A DNA stretch of 64,000 nt, taken from NCBI RefSeq assembly GCF_900112675.1, contig NZ_FOMQ01000001.1:186001-250000 (forward strand). Reading direction: 5' to 3'. Position numbers and translations under genes: made by a program. The stretch is from Paracidovorax konjaci. GTDB lineage: Bacteria > Pseudomonadota > Gammaproteobacteria > Burkholderiales > Burkholderiaceae_C. Shown in pieces: positions 1-9,110 of the stretch. Every line of letters starts with the position of its first letter. Within the stretch, counting starts at the first letter, position 1. A model generated the notes under the pieces. It saw only the letters and a program-made list of their open reading frames with translations. It searched no databases and was not told the DNA's origin.

Positions 1-767
1 CACACCTGCCGCAGCAGTTCCATCGCGGGCTCCACCACCGGGGCCAGCACGCGCACGGCGACCACCTGCGGGTGCGGGCTGGTCGCGCCTGCCGTGGAAC
101 GCAGCGCGTGCGCGTCGATCGCGGCGCGTGCCGCATCCAGGGCCGTTTCGCGCCGTTCGCGTGGGAGGGCCTCTCCCGCCACGAAGAAGACCGATGCCAT
201 GCAGCGGTGCCCGGCGAGGCCGAGCCGGCCGTCCATCAGCAGGGAGTCGGCCGCGTCGATGGTGCCGCGCTCCAGCCAGATGCCCGGCACCTCGATGTGC
301 TGCGTGAAGCGGCCGGCCGCGAAGGGCTGCCCGGAGTGCGGCAGGCCCAGCGCGGTCACGTCCCAGGCGATGCATTCGGCGCCGGGCGCTGGCGCGAGCG
401 TGAGACGGTTCTCGGCCTGGCAGGCGCTGTAGCACAGCGCTTCGAGCGGCAGCCATTCGAGGCGGCCGCCGGCCTCGACCACCGCGTGGGCGCGCTGCAG
501 GGCCGGGGCACCGGTGGATCGGTAGAAGCGCGTGGCGCCCGGCGTGGTGACGAGGCCATGGGCCCCGGCTGCGACGGTGGTGGCGATGTCCAGCGTGTCG
601 CCCCCCACCAGGCCGCCCGGCGGGTGCACGAGCACGTTGTGGCAGATGCCGTCGCCCTCCGGATAGAGGCTCTGCAGGATGCGCAGCGGCCCGTCGTGGT
701 GGAAGCGGGCCACGGTGCGCGGGCCTTCCCGCCGGTAGTCCAGTTGCAGGCGGGCGTGCCAGGTCAT
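1..767 (-). CDS. ureD: Urease accessory protein UreD (partial, C-terminus off the left edge)
   Basis: UreD helps load nickel into urease as part of the UreD/UreF/UreG complex in the cytoplasm. The minus-strand reading from the ATG at 767 starts MTWHARLQLDYR and contains the family signature GDGICHNVLVHPPGG followed by LVGGDTL, then TTPGATRFYRS, all typical of the N-terminal half of UreD. About 255 residues lie in the window; UreD is normally about 270-290 residues, so only a short C-terminal part is missing. Because the gene runs leftwards, the urease structural genes are expected outside the window (inference from usual ureD-ureA order). Urease would consume urea released at the end of purine breakdown, which fits the rest of the window. 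Confidence 0.93.
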   Translation of the reverse strand, partial: MTWHARLQLDYRREGPRTVARFHHDGPLRILQSLYPEGDGICHNVLVHPPGGLVGGDTLDIATTVAAGAHGLVTTPGATRFYRSTGAPALQRAHAVVEAGGRLEWLPLEALCYSACQAENRLTLAPAPGAECIAWDVTALGLPHSGQPFAAGRFTQHIEVPGIWLERGTIDAADSLLMDGRLGLAGHRCMASVFFVAGEALPRERRETALDAARAAIDAHALRSTAGATSPHPQVVAVRVLAPVVEPAMELLRQV

Positions 768-872
768 CGGTCGTGGTTGTCTTGCGGTCGTTGCGTGGGG
801 TGGAGCGAGCGTCGCATGATAGCCGCGGCCCGCGGCCCGCGGGGCCGCGGGGCTGGACTGCGGGCACGCGCG

Positions 873-1382
873 TCAGGACTTCCAGGCGCCCTCGTGCGAT
901 GCGGAGGCTTCGGCGACCAGGGCCGGGCCGATGCATTCGATCGGGTGCGGCGAGGCATCGAAGACGTCGCGGCAGGAGAGTTCCGCATCGCGTTGGTCCT
1001 GCCGCTCGCCGCGGAAGCCGCGCAGGCGCACCGCGTCGATGCCGTACACCACGCGTCCGATGTTGGCCCAGAAAATCGCGCCCGCGCACATCACGCAGGG
1101 CTCGCCCGACGAGTACAGCGTGGCGCGGGCCAGCACCTCGCGCGCATACCGGGGACTCGCCATGCGGATGGCGGAGGTTTCCGCATGCGCCGTGCAATCG
1201 CCGGTCTCCGCGTTGGCGTTCCAGGCCTCCGCCAGCACCGTGCCGTCGCCGCCGACGATCACCGCGCCGAATGGGCGGTTGCCGCGCGCACGCGCCTTGT
1301 CCGCCAGGGCGATGGCCTGCCGCAGGTAGTGGCCGTCGCGATCGTCCAGCGGCGTTTCTTCTGGCAGGGCCATGGCGCTCAT
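873..1382 (-). CDS. Guanine deaminase-like nucleoside deaminase (CDA superfamily)
   Basis: A 169-residue zinc-dependent deaminase of the cytidine deaminase-like fold. It shows the two catalytic motifs of the family: the HAE motif (TAHAETSAIR, about residues 66-74) and the PCxxC zinc-ligand motif (GEPCVMCAGAIFW, about residues 93-105). Size and motif context fit bacterial guanine deaminases and related nucleobase deaminases rather than tRNA adenosine deaminase TadA. The start at 1382 overlaps the stop of the upstream binding-protein gene in an ATGA arrangement, so translation is probably coupled. An internal ATG (MALPEE) at 1373 is an alternative start. Adjacent ureD and the purine genes elsewhere in the window support a role in nitrogen release from a nucleobase; the actual base cannot be read from the sequence. 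Confidence 0.85.
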   Translation of the reverse strand: MSAMALPEETPLDDRDGHYLRQAIALADKARARGNRPFGAVIVGGDGTVLAEAWNANAETGDCTAHAETSAIRMASPRYAREVLARATLYSSGEPCVMCAGAIFWANIGRVVYGIDAVRLRGFRGERQDQRDAELSCRDVFDASPHPIECIGPALVAEASASHEGAWKS

Positions 1383-2401
1383 GCGGCGCCTTTCGTGGCC
1401 GCAGGCAGGAAGCCCGGGTTGAAGACGCGCTCGGGCGCCGGCTTCGCGGCCAGCCGGAATACGTCGGCCACTTCGTCGATCTGCCGCTCCAGCACGGCGG
1501 GCTGCACGCGGCCCAGGGCCTGGGCCGGCAGGTCGGGCGGCGCCAGGTACTGCCGGGTGATGGACCAGCGCTCGCGCTCCACGTCCAGGTTGAGGATGGG
1601 CTCGCGCGACTTGATGGCGGCCAATGCCGCCTCGGGACTGGCGAGTGTCTCGCGCAGTGCCCGCTGGCTGGCGCGCAGGAAGCCGCGCGCCGCTTCGGGC
1701 TTTTCCTGCAGCAGCCGGCCGGCGACGAGGGCGTTGCCGTACAGGTGCAGCCCGGCCTTTCCGTACTCGAGCACGGCAAGATCCCTGGGCGGCATGCGCG
1801 CGAAGAGAGAGACCGCGGAGTCGTGGAAGTAGGTGGCGGCATCGACGTCGCCGCGCACCATCACGTTGTCTCGGGCGCTGAAGTCCGTAGTCACCCATTC
1901 GAAGAGGTCGGGGCCGGTCTTGAGCGCGCGCGCCACCATGGGCCAGCAGCGGCGGGTGGATTCCACCGCCGCCGCGGCCACGCGCTTGCCCTTGAGCGAA
2001 AGGAAGTCGGTGGTGATGCCGCGGTCCTTGCGCCCGATGATGACGAAGGGCGCGCGCTGGTAGTACTGGTAGATGGCCTGCACCGGCGTGCCGGGATTCT
2101 GGGCCTGGAACTCGACCAGGGAGCTGAGGTCGCCCAGTCCCAGGTCGTAGGCGCCGCTGGCCACGCGCGTGATGGACGCCACGGAGCCCGAACCCACGTC
2201 GATGCTCACGTCCAGGCCCTCTTCCCGGTAGTAGCCTTTGGCGAGCGCGAGGAAGAAGGGCGAGGTCTGGCTGGTGACGCGGAAGTCGAGCGTGAATTTC
2301 AGCGGCACGAGGGTGCCCTGCGCATGGACGAAGGGCGCGAACGGCGCGCCCAGCGCGGCGGTGGTGGCGAGGGAGCGTGAAAGAAACTGGCGTCGTTGCA
2401 T
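1379..2401 (-). CDS. ABC transporter substrate-binding protein, NMT1/THI5-like (NitT/TauT type)
   Basis: A periplasmic binding protein of 340 residues. The N-terminus MQRRQFLSRSLATTAALG is a twin-arginine/Sec-like signal ending near FVHAQ. The body starts with VPLKFTLDFRVTSQTSPFFL and continues with KGYYREEGLDVSID, the usual NMT1/THI5 pattern for binding thiamine precursors, nucleobases or sulfonates. I chose the ATG at 2401 because a GAGG lies about 7 bases upstream; the in-frame ATG at 2407 would sit too close to it. No permease or ATPase gene is adjacent, so it is an orphan binding protein here. A paralogue (10954-11985) belongs to the complete transporter about 8 kb away, and the two could share that membrane complex (inference). 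It is coupled to the deaminase gene downstream, which suggests that the ligand is a deaminase substrate. Confidence 0.87.
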   Translation of the reverse strand: MQRRQFLSRSLATTAALGAPFAPFVHAQGTLVPLKFTLDFRVTSQTSPFFLALAKGYYREEGLDVSIDVGSGSVASITRVASGAYDLGLGDLSSLVEFQAQNPGTPVQAIYQYYQRAPFVIIGRKDRGITTDFLSLKGKRVAAAAVESTRRCWPMVARALKTGPDLFEWVTTDFSARDNVMVRGDVDAATYFHDSAVSLFARMPPRDLAVLEYGKAGLHLYGNALVAGRLLQEKPEAARGFLRASQRALRETLASPEAALAAIKSREPILNLDVERERWSITRQYLAPPDLPAQALGRVQPAVLERQIDEVADVFRLAAKPAPERVFNPGFLPAATKGAA

Positions 2402-2537
2402 GGCCATACCTCGGATGTCATTGCGGATGGGCCGGTGTGCCGCGCGCCATGCACCGCGCGCGAAAGCACGGCGCACCGCCGGGCGGGACCGGTGCGGATC
2501 GAGCAATTTCCGGGCGGCGGCGGGGGCGGCCCGCCGT

Positions 2538-2554
2538 GCTGAACGCTTCTACTC
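2538..2554 (-). promoter_or_regulatory. Candidate operator, left copy of 17-base inverted repeat
   Basis: The plus strand reads GCTGAACGCTTCTACTC. Its reverse complement GAGTAGAAGCGTTCAGC points towards the binding-protein gene, with start at 2401. An identical 17-mer in the opposite orientation lies at 2739-2755. Regulatory function is inference from position and symmetry. Confidence 0.45.
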
Positions 2555-2738
2555 GCCGGCGTCAACGCATGAAGCGTGCCAGTTGTGACGCCGTCCGCAA
2601 GGCCTGTGCGATGCCCATGGACGCGCGGGCATTCATCGTTTTGGTGCGTGCCGTCACCGCCGCGGGGCACGGACGGCAGCGCGCAGGCCATGGCCGCGCG
2701 GCTTTTCCTGGCCCGCCGATTGCAAGGCCCCATGGCGA

Positions 2739-2755
2739 GAGTAGAAGCGTTCAGC
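2739..2755 (+). promoter_or_regulatory. Candidate operator, right copy of 17-base inverted repeat
   Basis: The plus strand reads GAGTAGAAGCGTTCAGC, about 115 bases before the dioxygenase start at 2870. It has the same orientation relative to its gene as the left copy has to the binding-protein gene. Flanking bases (GGCGAG before, AGGGC or ACGGC after) are also similar, so about 23 positions are shared. Confidence 0.45.
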
Positions 2756-2869
2756 AGGGCCGGCGTCCTTTTCCCGGACGGCCGGCCGGCGGGTCATTGC
2801 TCTTGAAGCCGGCGGCGGCACCGTGTCCGGCACGGTGCCGCCGCCTTCCCCCACTTCAAGGAAACCACC

Positions 2870-3883
2870 ATGACTTCTGCCACCATCCCCGCCACGTCCG
2901 ATCACTCCGGCGTCCAGGAAGAACTGTCCCGCGAAGCCCGCATGGGCGGCCTGGGCGAGGAAACGCGCGAGCGCGAGGTGCGCTGCATCGATATCTCCGA
3001 CTTCGACCGCCGCAAGGAAGAGATCGCCGAGCAGCTCTGGAGCGCGTCCGTGGACATCGGCTTTTTCCAGGTGTCCCACCATGGCATCCCCATCCAGGAC
3101 ATCCGCGCGGCCTTCGCGCGGGCCGAGGCCTTCTTCGCGCTGCCACGCGAAACCAAGGCGCAGTGGCCTCTCGCGCGCAACGCGGGCTGGGAGCACAAGG
3201 CCCAGATCCGGCCCTCCACCCGCACGCCGGACCAGAAGGAGTCCTACCAGGTCACGCGACCCCGCATGCAGGGCCTCTGGCCGGCGCAGGAGGAGCTACC
3301 GGGCTTCCGCGCGGCAACGCTGGCCTTCGAGCGCCAGTGCTGGGAGGTGGGCATGCGGCTGCTGTCGTGCTTCGCCTGGAAGCTGGGCTTCGACGATGCG
3401 TTCTTCACCCGCGCGCACGATCCTTCCGTGCCTGCCTACCAGAGCACGTTGCGCATGCTGCATTACTTCGCGGTGGACCCGGCGCTCAAGGAGGAACTGG
3501 GCCTGTGGCGCGCGGGCGCGCACACCGACTTCGACTGCCTGACGCTGCTGTTCCAGCGCCCGGGGCAGGGCGGGCTGCAGGTGCTGCCCGGCAAGGAAAT
3601 GGAGGGCCGCCGCTGGACGCCCGTGGAGCCGGCCGAGGGCGTGATCACTTGCAATATCGGCGACATGCTCATGCGCTGGAGCGACGACGTGCTGCCCAGC
3701 AACTTCCACCGCGTGCGCAATCCGCTGCCGCACGAGTATCAGGGCGCGCGCTACAGCCTGGCGTTCTTTTGCCAGGCCAATGAAGACGCGGTGATCGCGG
3801 GCCCGGAGGGCAGGCATCCGCCGATCGCCGCGGGCGAGTACCTGAAGCAGCGCATCAGCGCGAACTTCTCCAACCGCTACTGA
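2870..3883 (+). CDS. 2-oxoglutarate/Fe(II)-dependent dioxygenase, isopenicillin N synthase-like
   Basis: A 337-residue cytosolic oxygenase. The DIOX_N-like N-terminal part (VRCIDISDFDRRKEEIAEQL, then DIGFFQVSHHGIP) is followed by the double-stranded beta-helix core. The iron ligands are visible: H218 and D220 in GAHTDFD, and H280 in NFHRVRNP. The 2OG-binding RxS motif is R294-Y-S296 in ARYSLAFF. The family includes plant and fungal hydroxylases; fungal thymine 7-hydroxylase is one member that acts on a nucleobase. The gene faces a nucleobase-type binding protein and deaminase and shares an inverted repeat with them, so hydroxylation or demethylation of a nitrogen heterocycle is a reasonable guess, not a demonstrated function. 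Confidence 0.88.
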   Translation: MTSATIPATSDHSGVQEELSREARMGGLGEETREREVRCIDISDFDRRKEEIAEQLWSASVDIGFFQVSHHGIPIQDIRAAFARAEAFFALPRETKAQWPLARNAGWEHKAQIRPSTRTPDQKESYQVTRPRMQGLWPAQEELPGFRAATLAFERQCWEVGMRLLSCFAWKLGFDDAFFTRAHDPSVPAYQSTLRMLHYFAVDPALKEELGLWRAGAHTDFDCLTLLFQRPGQGGLQVLPGKEMEGRRWTPVEPAEGVITCNIGDMLMRWSDDVLPSNFHRVRNPLPHEYQGARYSLAFFCQANEDAVIAGPEGRHPPIAAGEYLKQRISANFSNRY

Positions 3884-3898
3884 CGCAGGCAGGGCCCT

Positions 3899-4162
3899 TC
3901 AGCGGGCGCCGGGGCGCGCAGGGGGGCGAGGACCGCCGCGGCCTTCGATGTGCCGGAAGGTGAGCCGGCCCTTGTTGAGGTCGTACGGGGACAGTTCCAG
4001 GGAAACACGGTCGCCGGCCAGCACGCGGATGCGGTGCTTGCGCATCTTGCCGCCCGCGTAGGCGATCAGCTGGTGGCCGTTGTCCAGGGTCACACGGAAG
4101 CGGGAGTCGGGCAGCACTTCATCCACTTTGCCTTGCATTTCGATCAGATCTTCTTTGGACAC
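3899..4162 (-). CDS. infA: Translation initiation factor IF-1
   Basis: An 87-residue S1/OB-fold protein that binds the ribosomal A site during initiation. It begins with [20 protein letters not shown] and contains [25 protein letters not shown] in segments typical of IF-1. The C-terminal tail (RPPARPGAR) extends beyond the usual 72 residues, as seen in one of the IF-1 paralogues of Burkholderiales. The start is GTG at 4162, backed by a good ribosome binding site (GAAGGAG, 4 bases upstream). Many betaproteobacteria carry two infA copies; this one is not in a ribosomal protein operon and may be the accessory copy. Confidence 0.93.
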   Translation of the reverse strand: MSKEDLIEMQGKVDEVLPDSRFRVTLDNGHQLIAYAGGKMRKHRIRVLAGDRVSLELSPYDLNKGRLTFRHIEGRGGPRPPARPGAR

Positions 4163-4215
4163 AGAACTCCTTCGGGGATAGGGAATCGGGACAGGTGAAA
4201 AATGGGCCTGCCGCG

Positions 4216-4431
4216 TCAGGCGGCAGCGCCGTTCAGCGCGATGTGGCGGCCCTGGTCGAGCGCGTAATGCGCGGCCAGTGCGTGGCTGTCGAAACGCTGG
4301 ATGAAGCGGAAGATGCGGTCGTGCATGCCTCTGCGGACGGAAACGGATGCGGTGTAGTCGCCCGACTCGGTGCGCCGCGTGAGGGGCGTGACGAGGAAGG
4401 TGCCCACCGCCTGGGCGGATTGTGGGGTCAT
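4216..4431 (-). CDS. Hypothetical protein, 71 aa
   Basis: A small basic protein starting [14 protein letters not shown], with [19 protein letters not shown] in the middle and ending LNGAAA. It lies 53 bases upstream of infA on the same strand and was probably transcribed with it. The composition looks like real protein (balanced hydrophobic and charged residues), and small proteins of this sort are found beside infA in related genomes as far as I recall. No function recognised. The ribosome binding site is weak, so the exact start is uncertain. Confidence 0.6.
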   Translation of the reverse strand: MTPQSAQAVGTFLVTPLTRRTESGDYTASVSVRRGMHDRIFRFIQRFDSHALAAHYALDQGRHIALNGAAA

Positions 4432-4834
4432 GTCGAAAAACGGAATGGCGTGCGGCGCAGCGGGCGCGGTACGCGGAAACGGGACACCGCGGAAGATCCG
4501 GGCACGGCAGGATCGCCGGCGGTGCGCGGAAGTACGAAAGCGCAGTGACAACGCGGTCCGGGTGTCCGGGGCGGAGCGCGGTGGAAAAGGGAACTTGCCG
4601 ATGGGGCGGCGGGCCGCGGGATACGGGGCCGGAGGCGGGGCGGACGCCGTGCGGCGGCGGGCGCTGCACGCTCTGAGGAGGCAAGCGTGTCCTCAGAACC
4701 GCCGGAGTGTAGCGCATTACCCATTTCCCGCACTGGGGTAATGGCCTTGTGGGCGGCACTGAAATGGCCCGCGCGCGGAGCCCGAGACCGTGCTAGCCTG
4801 CGGGTTGTTGACTTCTCAACCGAAGGTACGTTGC
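4432..4834. other. Intergenic region upstream of the small protein and infA
   Basis: About 400 bases between divergent small genes. It is GC-rich and I see no reliable gene, RNA or terminator in it. It should carry the promoters of the leftward small-protein/infA unit and the rightward 70-residue protein. A short palindrome (GTTGA-CTTC-TCAAC, 4806-4819) lies just before the latter. Confidence 0.4.
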
Positions 4835-5047
4835 ATGTCCACCGCGTCCACTCCCTCCGCCAGACAGGGCGAATTGCGCGAGGCATTGCCCCGCATCGAA
4901 AATCTGCTGCGCAGCAACCGGGCAGGCGAGATCGGAGAGGACGTGATCGACGAACTCGTTCGATGCGCCTGGATGGAGTGGAACGGCGGGGCCTTGCGCA
5001 TGACCGCCACGGGCCAGAACATCTGCCGCCAGATGCAGACCCGCTGA
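4835..5047 (+). CDS. Hypothetical protein, 70 aa
   Basis: A short protein, MSTASTPSARQGELREAL followed by PRIENLLRSNRAGEIGEDVIDELV and ending ICRQMQTR. It is predicted to be mostly alpha-helical and cytosolic; no signal peptide or membrane segment is seen. The start at 4835 follows a GAAGG sequence about 9 bases upstream. It converges on the hydroxypyruvate isomerase gene. I do not recognise the family. Confidence 0.6.
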   Translation: MSTASTPSARQGELREALPRIENLLRSNRAGEIGEDVIDELVRCAWMEWNGGALRMTATGQNICRQMQTR

Positions 5048-5068
5048 CGGCCCTGCGGCGACCCCGCT

Positions 5069-5881
5069 TCAGGCGCCGGCACTGCGGCGCCAGGGGGCCA
5101 TCCAGTCCAGGCCCGCGGTGGTGCCGCCCGCGGCCATGCCGCGCGCGGGTCGGTATTCGCAGCCGATCCAGCCGCAATACCCCAGGCGGTCGAGCAGGTC
5201 GCACAAATAAGGGTAGTGCACTTCACCGACGTCGGGCTCGTGGCGTTCCGGCACGCCGGCGATCTGCACGTGGGCGACACGGCCCGTGGGCACATGCCGG
5301 CGGATGCCCGTGGCCAGGTCGCCTTCGGTGATCTGGCAGTGGTAGAGGTCCATCTGCACCTTGACGTTGGGGCGGCCGATGTCCTCCACCAGGGCATGCG
5401 CCTGGGCCTGCCGGTTCAGGAAGAAGCGCGGCATGTCGCGGTGGTTGATGGGCTCCAGCAACAGATCGATGCCGTGCGGCGCGGCACGGTCGGCGGCGCG
5501 GCGCAGATTGTCCAGGTAGGTGGGGCGCACGGCGTCGGCATCCGCGCCGGCGGGGACGGTGCCGGCCATCACGTGGATGCGCGGGCATTGCAGCGCCAGC
5601 GCATAGCCGATGGCCTGCGCGATCCCGTCATCGAACTCGGCCTCGCGGCCGGGCAGGCAGGCCAGGCCGCGCTCACCCGCATCCCAGTCGCCCGGCGGCG
5701 CATTGAACAGCACCTGCTGCAGGCCGTGCCGGCGCAGTGCGTCGGCCAGGCTGCCGGCATCGTGCGCGTAGGGAAACAGGTATTCCACACCGCTGAAGCC
5801 GTCGCGCGCGGCGGCGGCGAAGCGGTCGGGGAACTCCAGCTCCGGATAGAGCATGGACAGGTTGGCGGCAAAGCGGGGCAT
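5069..5881 (-). CDS. hyi: Hydroxypyruvate isomerase family protein (Hyi/OtnI)
   Basis: A 270-residue TIM-barrel sugar isomerase. It starts [17 protein letters not shown], typical of Hyi, and contains the metal-site strands [12 protein letters not shown] (glutamate), [14 protein letters not shown] (aspartate and histidine), [14 protein letters not shown] (histidine) and WIGCEYRP (glutamate). Hyi converts hydroxypyruvate to tartronate semialdehyde in glyoxylate metabolism; the closely related OtnI acts on 2-oxo-tetronates, and sequence alone does not separate them. It is followed upstream by an SDR gene on the same strand, 65 bases away, so the two may be co-transcribed. With the glycerate kinase at 31454 it could process glyoxylate made from purines. 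Confidence 0.85.
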   Translation of the reverse strand: MPRFAANLSMLYPELEFPDRFAAAARDGFSGVEYLFPYAHDAGSLADALRRHGLQQVLFNAPPGDWDAGERGLACLPGREAEFDDGIAQAIGYALALQCPRIHVMAGTVPAGADADAVRPTYLDNLRRAADRAAPHGIDLLLEPINHRDMPRFFLNRQAQAHALVEDIGRPNVKVQMDLYHCQITEGDLATGIRRHVPTGRVAHVQIAGVPERHEPDVGEVHYPYLCDLLDRLGYCGWIGCEYRPARGMAAGGTTAGLDWMAPWRRSAGA

Positions 5882-5946
5882 GGCGGCGGCAGCGGAATGG
5901 CGGATCGGCGGCCATTGTGCCGCCCGCGTCGGCGCTGCCTGCGCGG

Positions 5947-6744
5947 CTACTGCTCGGTGTAGTGGTAGGTGAGCCCGCCGTCCACGAAATGCGTGCCGCC
6001 CGTGATGTAGCGCGCGTCGTCGCCCGCCAGGAAGGCCACGAGGCCGGCCACGTCCTCGGGCTGCCCCATGCGCCCGAGCGGGATCTGCGCCGTGAGCGCG
6101 CGCAACTGCTCCGGGTTGTCCAGCAGCTGGGCATTGATGGGCGTGGCGATCGCGCCCGGCGCGACGTTGTTGATGCGGATGCCCAGCGGCGCCAGTTCGC
6201 TGGCAAGGTTGCGCGCGAGCATGCGCAGTGCGCCCTTGCTCGCGCAGTACGACGCGAAATGCGGGAACGCGATCTCTTCGTGCACCGAGCTGATGTTGAC
6301 GATGGCGCCGCGGCCCGCGCCTTCCTTGCCGCCCTGCTGGACGCGAAGGTGCCGCACGAAGGCCTGCGTGGCGAAGAACAGGCCTTTCACGTTGGTGTCC
6401 ATGACGAGGTCGTAGTCCTCTTCGGTCACGTCCCAGAAATCGGCGCGCCGCTCCACGCCGGCGTTGTTCACGAGGATGTCGAGCCCGCCGAGCGCCTGCG
6501 CGGCTTCGTCCACGAGGCGCGCGGCCTCGGCGGCGCCTTGGCTGATGTCCGCCGCGACATACGCCGCGCGGCGGCCCAGCGACTCGATGCGCTCCACGAC
6601 TTCGCCGGGTGCGCCATCGGGTTTGCGGCCGTTGAGCACGACATCGGCACCGTCCTGCGCGAGGCGCAGCGCGATGGCCGCGCCGATGCCCTGCGTGCTT
6701 CCGGTGACCAGGGCCTTGCGGCCGGCGAGGCTTCCATGCGCCAT
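5947..6744 (-). CDS. Short-chain dehydrogenase/reductase (SDR)
   Basis: A 265-residue classical SDR. The nucleotide-binding motif is TGSTQGIG near residue 15, the structural motif is NNAG in [11 protein letters not shown], and the active site is S in NISSVHEE plus YCASK (YxxxK). The C-terminus ends [20 protein letters not shown], close to glucose 1-dehydrogenase and 3-oxoacyl-reductase-like members. The start at 6744 has AGGA six bases upstream. Co-orientation with hyi suggests a role in a sugar-acid or glyoxylate-type pathway, but the substrate is not predictable. Confidence 0.88.
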   Translation of the reverse strand: MAHGSLAGRKALVTGSTQGIGAAIALRLAQDGADVVLNGRKPDGAPGEVVERIESLGRRAAYVAADISQGAAEAARLVDEAAQALGGLDILVNNAGVERRADFWDVTEEDYDLVMDTNVKGLFFATQAFVRHLRVQQGGKEGAGRGAIVNISSVHEEIAFPHFASYCASKGALRMLARNLASELAPLGIRINNVAPGAIATPINAQLLDNPEQLRALTAQIPLGRMGQPEDVAGLVAFLAGDDARYITGGTHFVDGGLTYHYTEQ

Positions 6745-6973
6745 GGGTTGTCCTTTCCTGAAGAGAGCCGAGAAACGGCTTTTCACTGTAGAGGACAGGC
6801 CGGCCCGCCCCGCGTAGTCCAGGGCCCATAGCAGGCCCTGAAAACACCGTCACGCGGCACCGCGGCGGAGTGCGGTATGGAAGCGACTCAACAAGAAATT
6901 TATCGCTAAGGCTGAGCTGATGAATTGTTACATTCAAAAAATTATTAATACTGAATGGAAAGCTCGACAGTAA

Positions 6974-9058
6974 ATGTTTATGCATGCTTCAACCGCCAGC
7001 CGGCGACCCCAACGCGTGCTCGGCCGTATCGCGCGTCCACTCGGCATTGCCATCGCTGCCGCCTGGTGCCTGGGCTCTGCCCATGCCGCCATCATTTCGG
7101 AGTTCCGTCTGCGCGGCCCGTCCGGTGCCAGTGACGAGTACATCCGCATCCTCAACGAGACCAATGCGCCCGTGACCGTGGCCGCGTCGTCGGGCACGGG
7201 GTGGGCCATCGCCGCCTCCAACGGCGTCGTGCGCTGCACGATCCCCAACGGCACGGTACTGCCGGCCGGCGGATCCTTCCTCTGCACGAACAGCGCTGCG
7301 TATTCGCTGGGCGGCGGCAACCCGCTGGCCGTGGCGGATGCCACCTACACCGGCGACATCCCGGACAACGCCGGTATCGCGCTGTTCGACAACAACACCG
7401 GCGGCGGCAGCTTCACACTGGCCAACCGCCTGGATGCCGTGGGATCGAGCTCCGAATCCAACACGCTCTACAAGGAAGGCACGGGCTATCCGGCACTGAC
7501 GCCGTTCAGCATCGACTACGCCTTCGTGCGCGACCGCTGCGGCAAGCAGGGCTCCATCACCACCAACACCCCCTGCACCACGCCGGGCGTTCCGCTGGAC
7601 ACCAACAACAACGCCACGGACTTCATCTTCGTGGATACCAACGGCACCTCCGCCGGCGCCGGCCAGCGCCTGGGCGCGCCCGGGCCCGCGAACCTGACGG
7701 CGCCGATCGCCGAGGCCAGCGTCTTCACGCATGCCCTGCTGGACGGCTGCAGCGCCAATACCGCCCCGCCGAACGTGGCGCGCGACCTCACGTCCGATCC
7801 CGCCAACAACTCCACGTTCGGCACGCTCGACATCCGCCGCACGTTCACCAACACCTCGGGCCTGCCGATCACGCGCCTGCGCTTTCGCGTGGTGGACCTG
7901 ACGACCTTCCCGGCGCCCTCCGGCTTCGCCGACCTGCGTCCGCGCACGTCCAGCAACGTGGTGGTCACCGTGGACCGCGCACCCTGCGGCAGCGGCACGA
8001 GCAACGTGACCGTGGCCGGCACGACGCTGGACCAGCCGCCTTCCCAGCCCAACGGCGGCGGCTTCAACAGCACGCTGACGGTGCCTTCGGTGACCTCCGG
8101 CGCGCCGCTGGCCCCCGGTGCGTCCATCGACGTGCGCTTCCTGCTGGGCGTGCAGCAGACGGGCTTCGCACGCTTCGCCGTAGTGGCCGAGGGCACCCCG
8201 ACGGGCGGCGGCCTCTTCGAGTTCCAGAGCTGCACGGACGGCGGCGCCTGCCCGCCGACGGTCTCCTCCATCGTGCGCGCCGGCACGTCGCCGACGAACG
8301 GCTCCACCGTGTCGTACACCGTCACGTTCGACCAGTCCGTCACGGGCGTGGATGCCGCCGACTTCTCCGCGGTGGGCGCGGGCGGCGTCACGGGCGCATC
8401 CGTCAATTCCGTCACGGGCAGCGGCACGACCTACACGGTCGTGGTGAACACCGGTACGGGCGACGGCACCGTGGGCCTGAACCTCGTGGACAACGACTCG
8501 ATCCAGAGCACGGGCGGCGCGCGCCTGGGTGGCACCGGTGCCGGCAACGGCAATTACACGGGTGAGGTCTACACCATCGACAAGACCGGCCCCACGGTCA
8601 CCGTCGAGCAGGCCGCCGGCCAGGCCGATCCGGTCGCGACCGGTCCCCTGCAGTTCACGGTGACCTTCAGCGAGGCGGTGACGGGTTTCACCAATGCGCA
8701 GGTGACTCTGGGCGGCACGGCTGGCGCGACGACGGCCACGGTCACGGGCGGTCCCACGGTCTACACCGTGGAGGTCTCCGGCATGACCGGTCCGGGCACC
8801 GTCATCGTGTCCGTCACGCCGGGCGCCGTGGACAGCCTGGGCAACCAGAACGCGGCATCGACCAGCGTGGACAACTCGGTGACCTTCACCGGCGCGGGCA
8901 CCGGCGGCCCGGGTGGCCCTGGCGGCCCCGGAGTTCCGGGCGGCCCGGGCGGCTCCGTCGCTGCGATCCCGACCCTGAGCGAATGGGGTCTGATGCTGCT
9001 GGCCACGCTGCTGGGCGCGAGCGCCTGGGCGGTGGAGCGCCGCCGCCGCACGCGCTGA
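6974..9058 (+). CDS. Large exported protein with lamin-tail-like, Ig-like and IPTL-CTERM sorting domains
   Basis: A 694-residue surface or secreted protein. A signal peptide covers about residues 1-38 (hydrophobic [17 protein letters not shown]). Next comes a lamin-tail-like domain ([20 protein letters not shown]), a middle region with a DUF-type beta domain, and two Ig-like domains near residues 430-525 and 535-630 ([15 protein letters not shown] and [15 protein letters not shown]). A glycine/proline-rich linker ([10 protein letters not shown]) precedes the C-terminal IPTLSEWG, a single membrane helix and the basic tail ERRRRTR: the IPTL-CTERM signal, processed by an exosortase/archaeosortase-like enzyme in other proteobacteria. 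No sortase gene is in the window. The gene is monocistronic with a strong terminator. The upstream 80 bases are AT-rich. Confidence 0.88.
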   Translation: MFMHASTASRRPQRVLGRIARPLGIAIAAAWCLGSAHAAIISEFRLRGPSGASDEYIRILNETNAPVTVAASSGTGWAIAASNGVVRCTIPNGTVLPAGGSFLCTNSAAYSLGGGNPLAVADATYTGDIPDNAGIALFDNNTGGGSFTLANRLDAVGSSSESNTLYKEGTGYPALTPFSIDYAFVRDRCGKQGSITTNTPCTTPGVPLDTNNNATDFIFVDTNGTSAGAGQRLGAPGPANLTAPIAEASVFTHALLDGCSANTAPPNVARDLTSDPANNSTFGTLDIRRTFTNTSGLPITRLRFRVVDLTTFPAPSGFADLRPRTSSNVVVTVDRAPCGSGTSNVTVAGTTLDQPPSQPNGGGFNSTLTVPSVTSGAPLAPGASIDVRFLLGVQQTGFARFAVVAEGTPTGGGLFEFQSCTDGGACPPTVSSIVRAGTSPTNGSTVSYTVTFDQSVTGVDAADFSAVGAGGVTGASVNSVTGSGTTYTVVVNTGTGDGTVGLNLVDNDSIQSTGGARLGGTGAGNGNYTGEVYTIDKTGPTVTVEQAAGQADPVATGPLQFTVTFSEAVTGFTNAQVTLGGTAGATTATVTGGPTVYTVEVSGMTGPGTVIVSVTPGAVDSLGNQNAASTSVDNSVTFTGAGTGGPGGPGGPGVPGGPGGSVAAIPTLSEWGLMLLATLLGASAWAVERRRRTR

Positions 9059-9110
9059 CCGCGTGCCGCAGGCCCCGCACGCGGCGGGGCCCGCTGCCGG
9101 GAGGATCCAG

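Larger units (their letters stand above)
2408..2869. other. Divergent intergenic region between binding-protein and dioxygenase genes
   Basis: This 462-base stretch separates two divergently transcribed genes. I see no convincing gene in it. It holds two copies of a 17-base sequence in inverted orientation (listed separately), each placed 115-140 bases upstream of one of the two start codons and pointing towards that gene, as expected for a shared regulator. Confidence 0.6.

Noticed and set aside
805-860. GC-rich palindromic run between ureD and the deaminase gene considered as a terminator
   Set aside because: Stem pairing is ambiguous (repeated GCGGCCCGC) and no T tract follows in either direction.
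72-1832. Long plus-strand open frame opposite ureD, the deaminase and the binding protein
   Set aside because: Its translation is Arg/Gly/Ala-rich without domains, and it covers three recognisable minus-strand genes. It is a GC-rich shadow frame.
4806-4819. GTTGA-CTTC-TCAAC considered as an FNR site
   Set aside because: The half-sites are 4 bases apart instead of the 6 required between TTGA and TCAA, so it does not fit.
8886-8960. Glycine/proline codon repeats considered as a minisatellite
   Set aside because: The GGP codons vary at third positions and cover only about 60 bases. They are better described as a protein linker.
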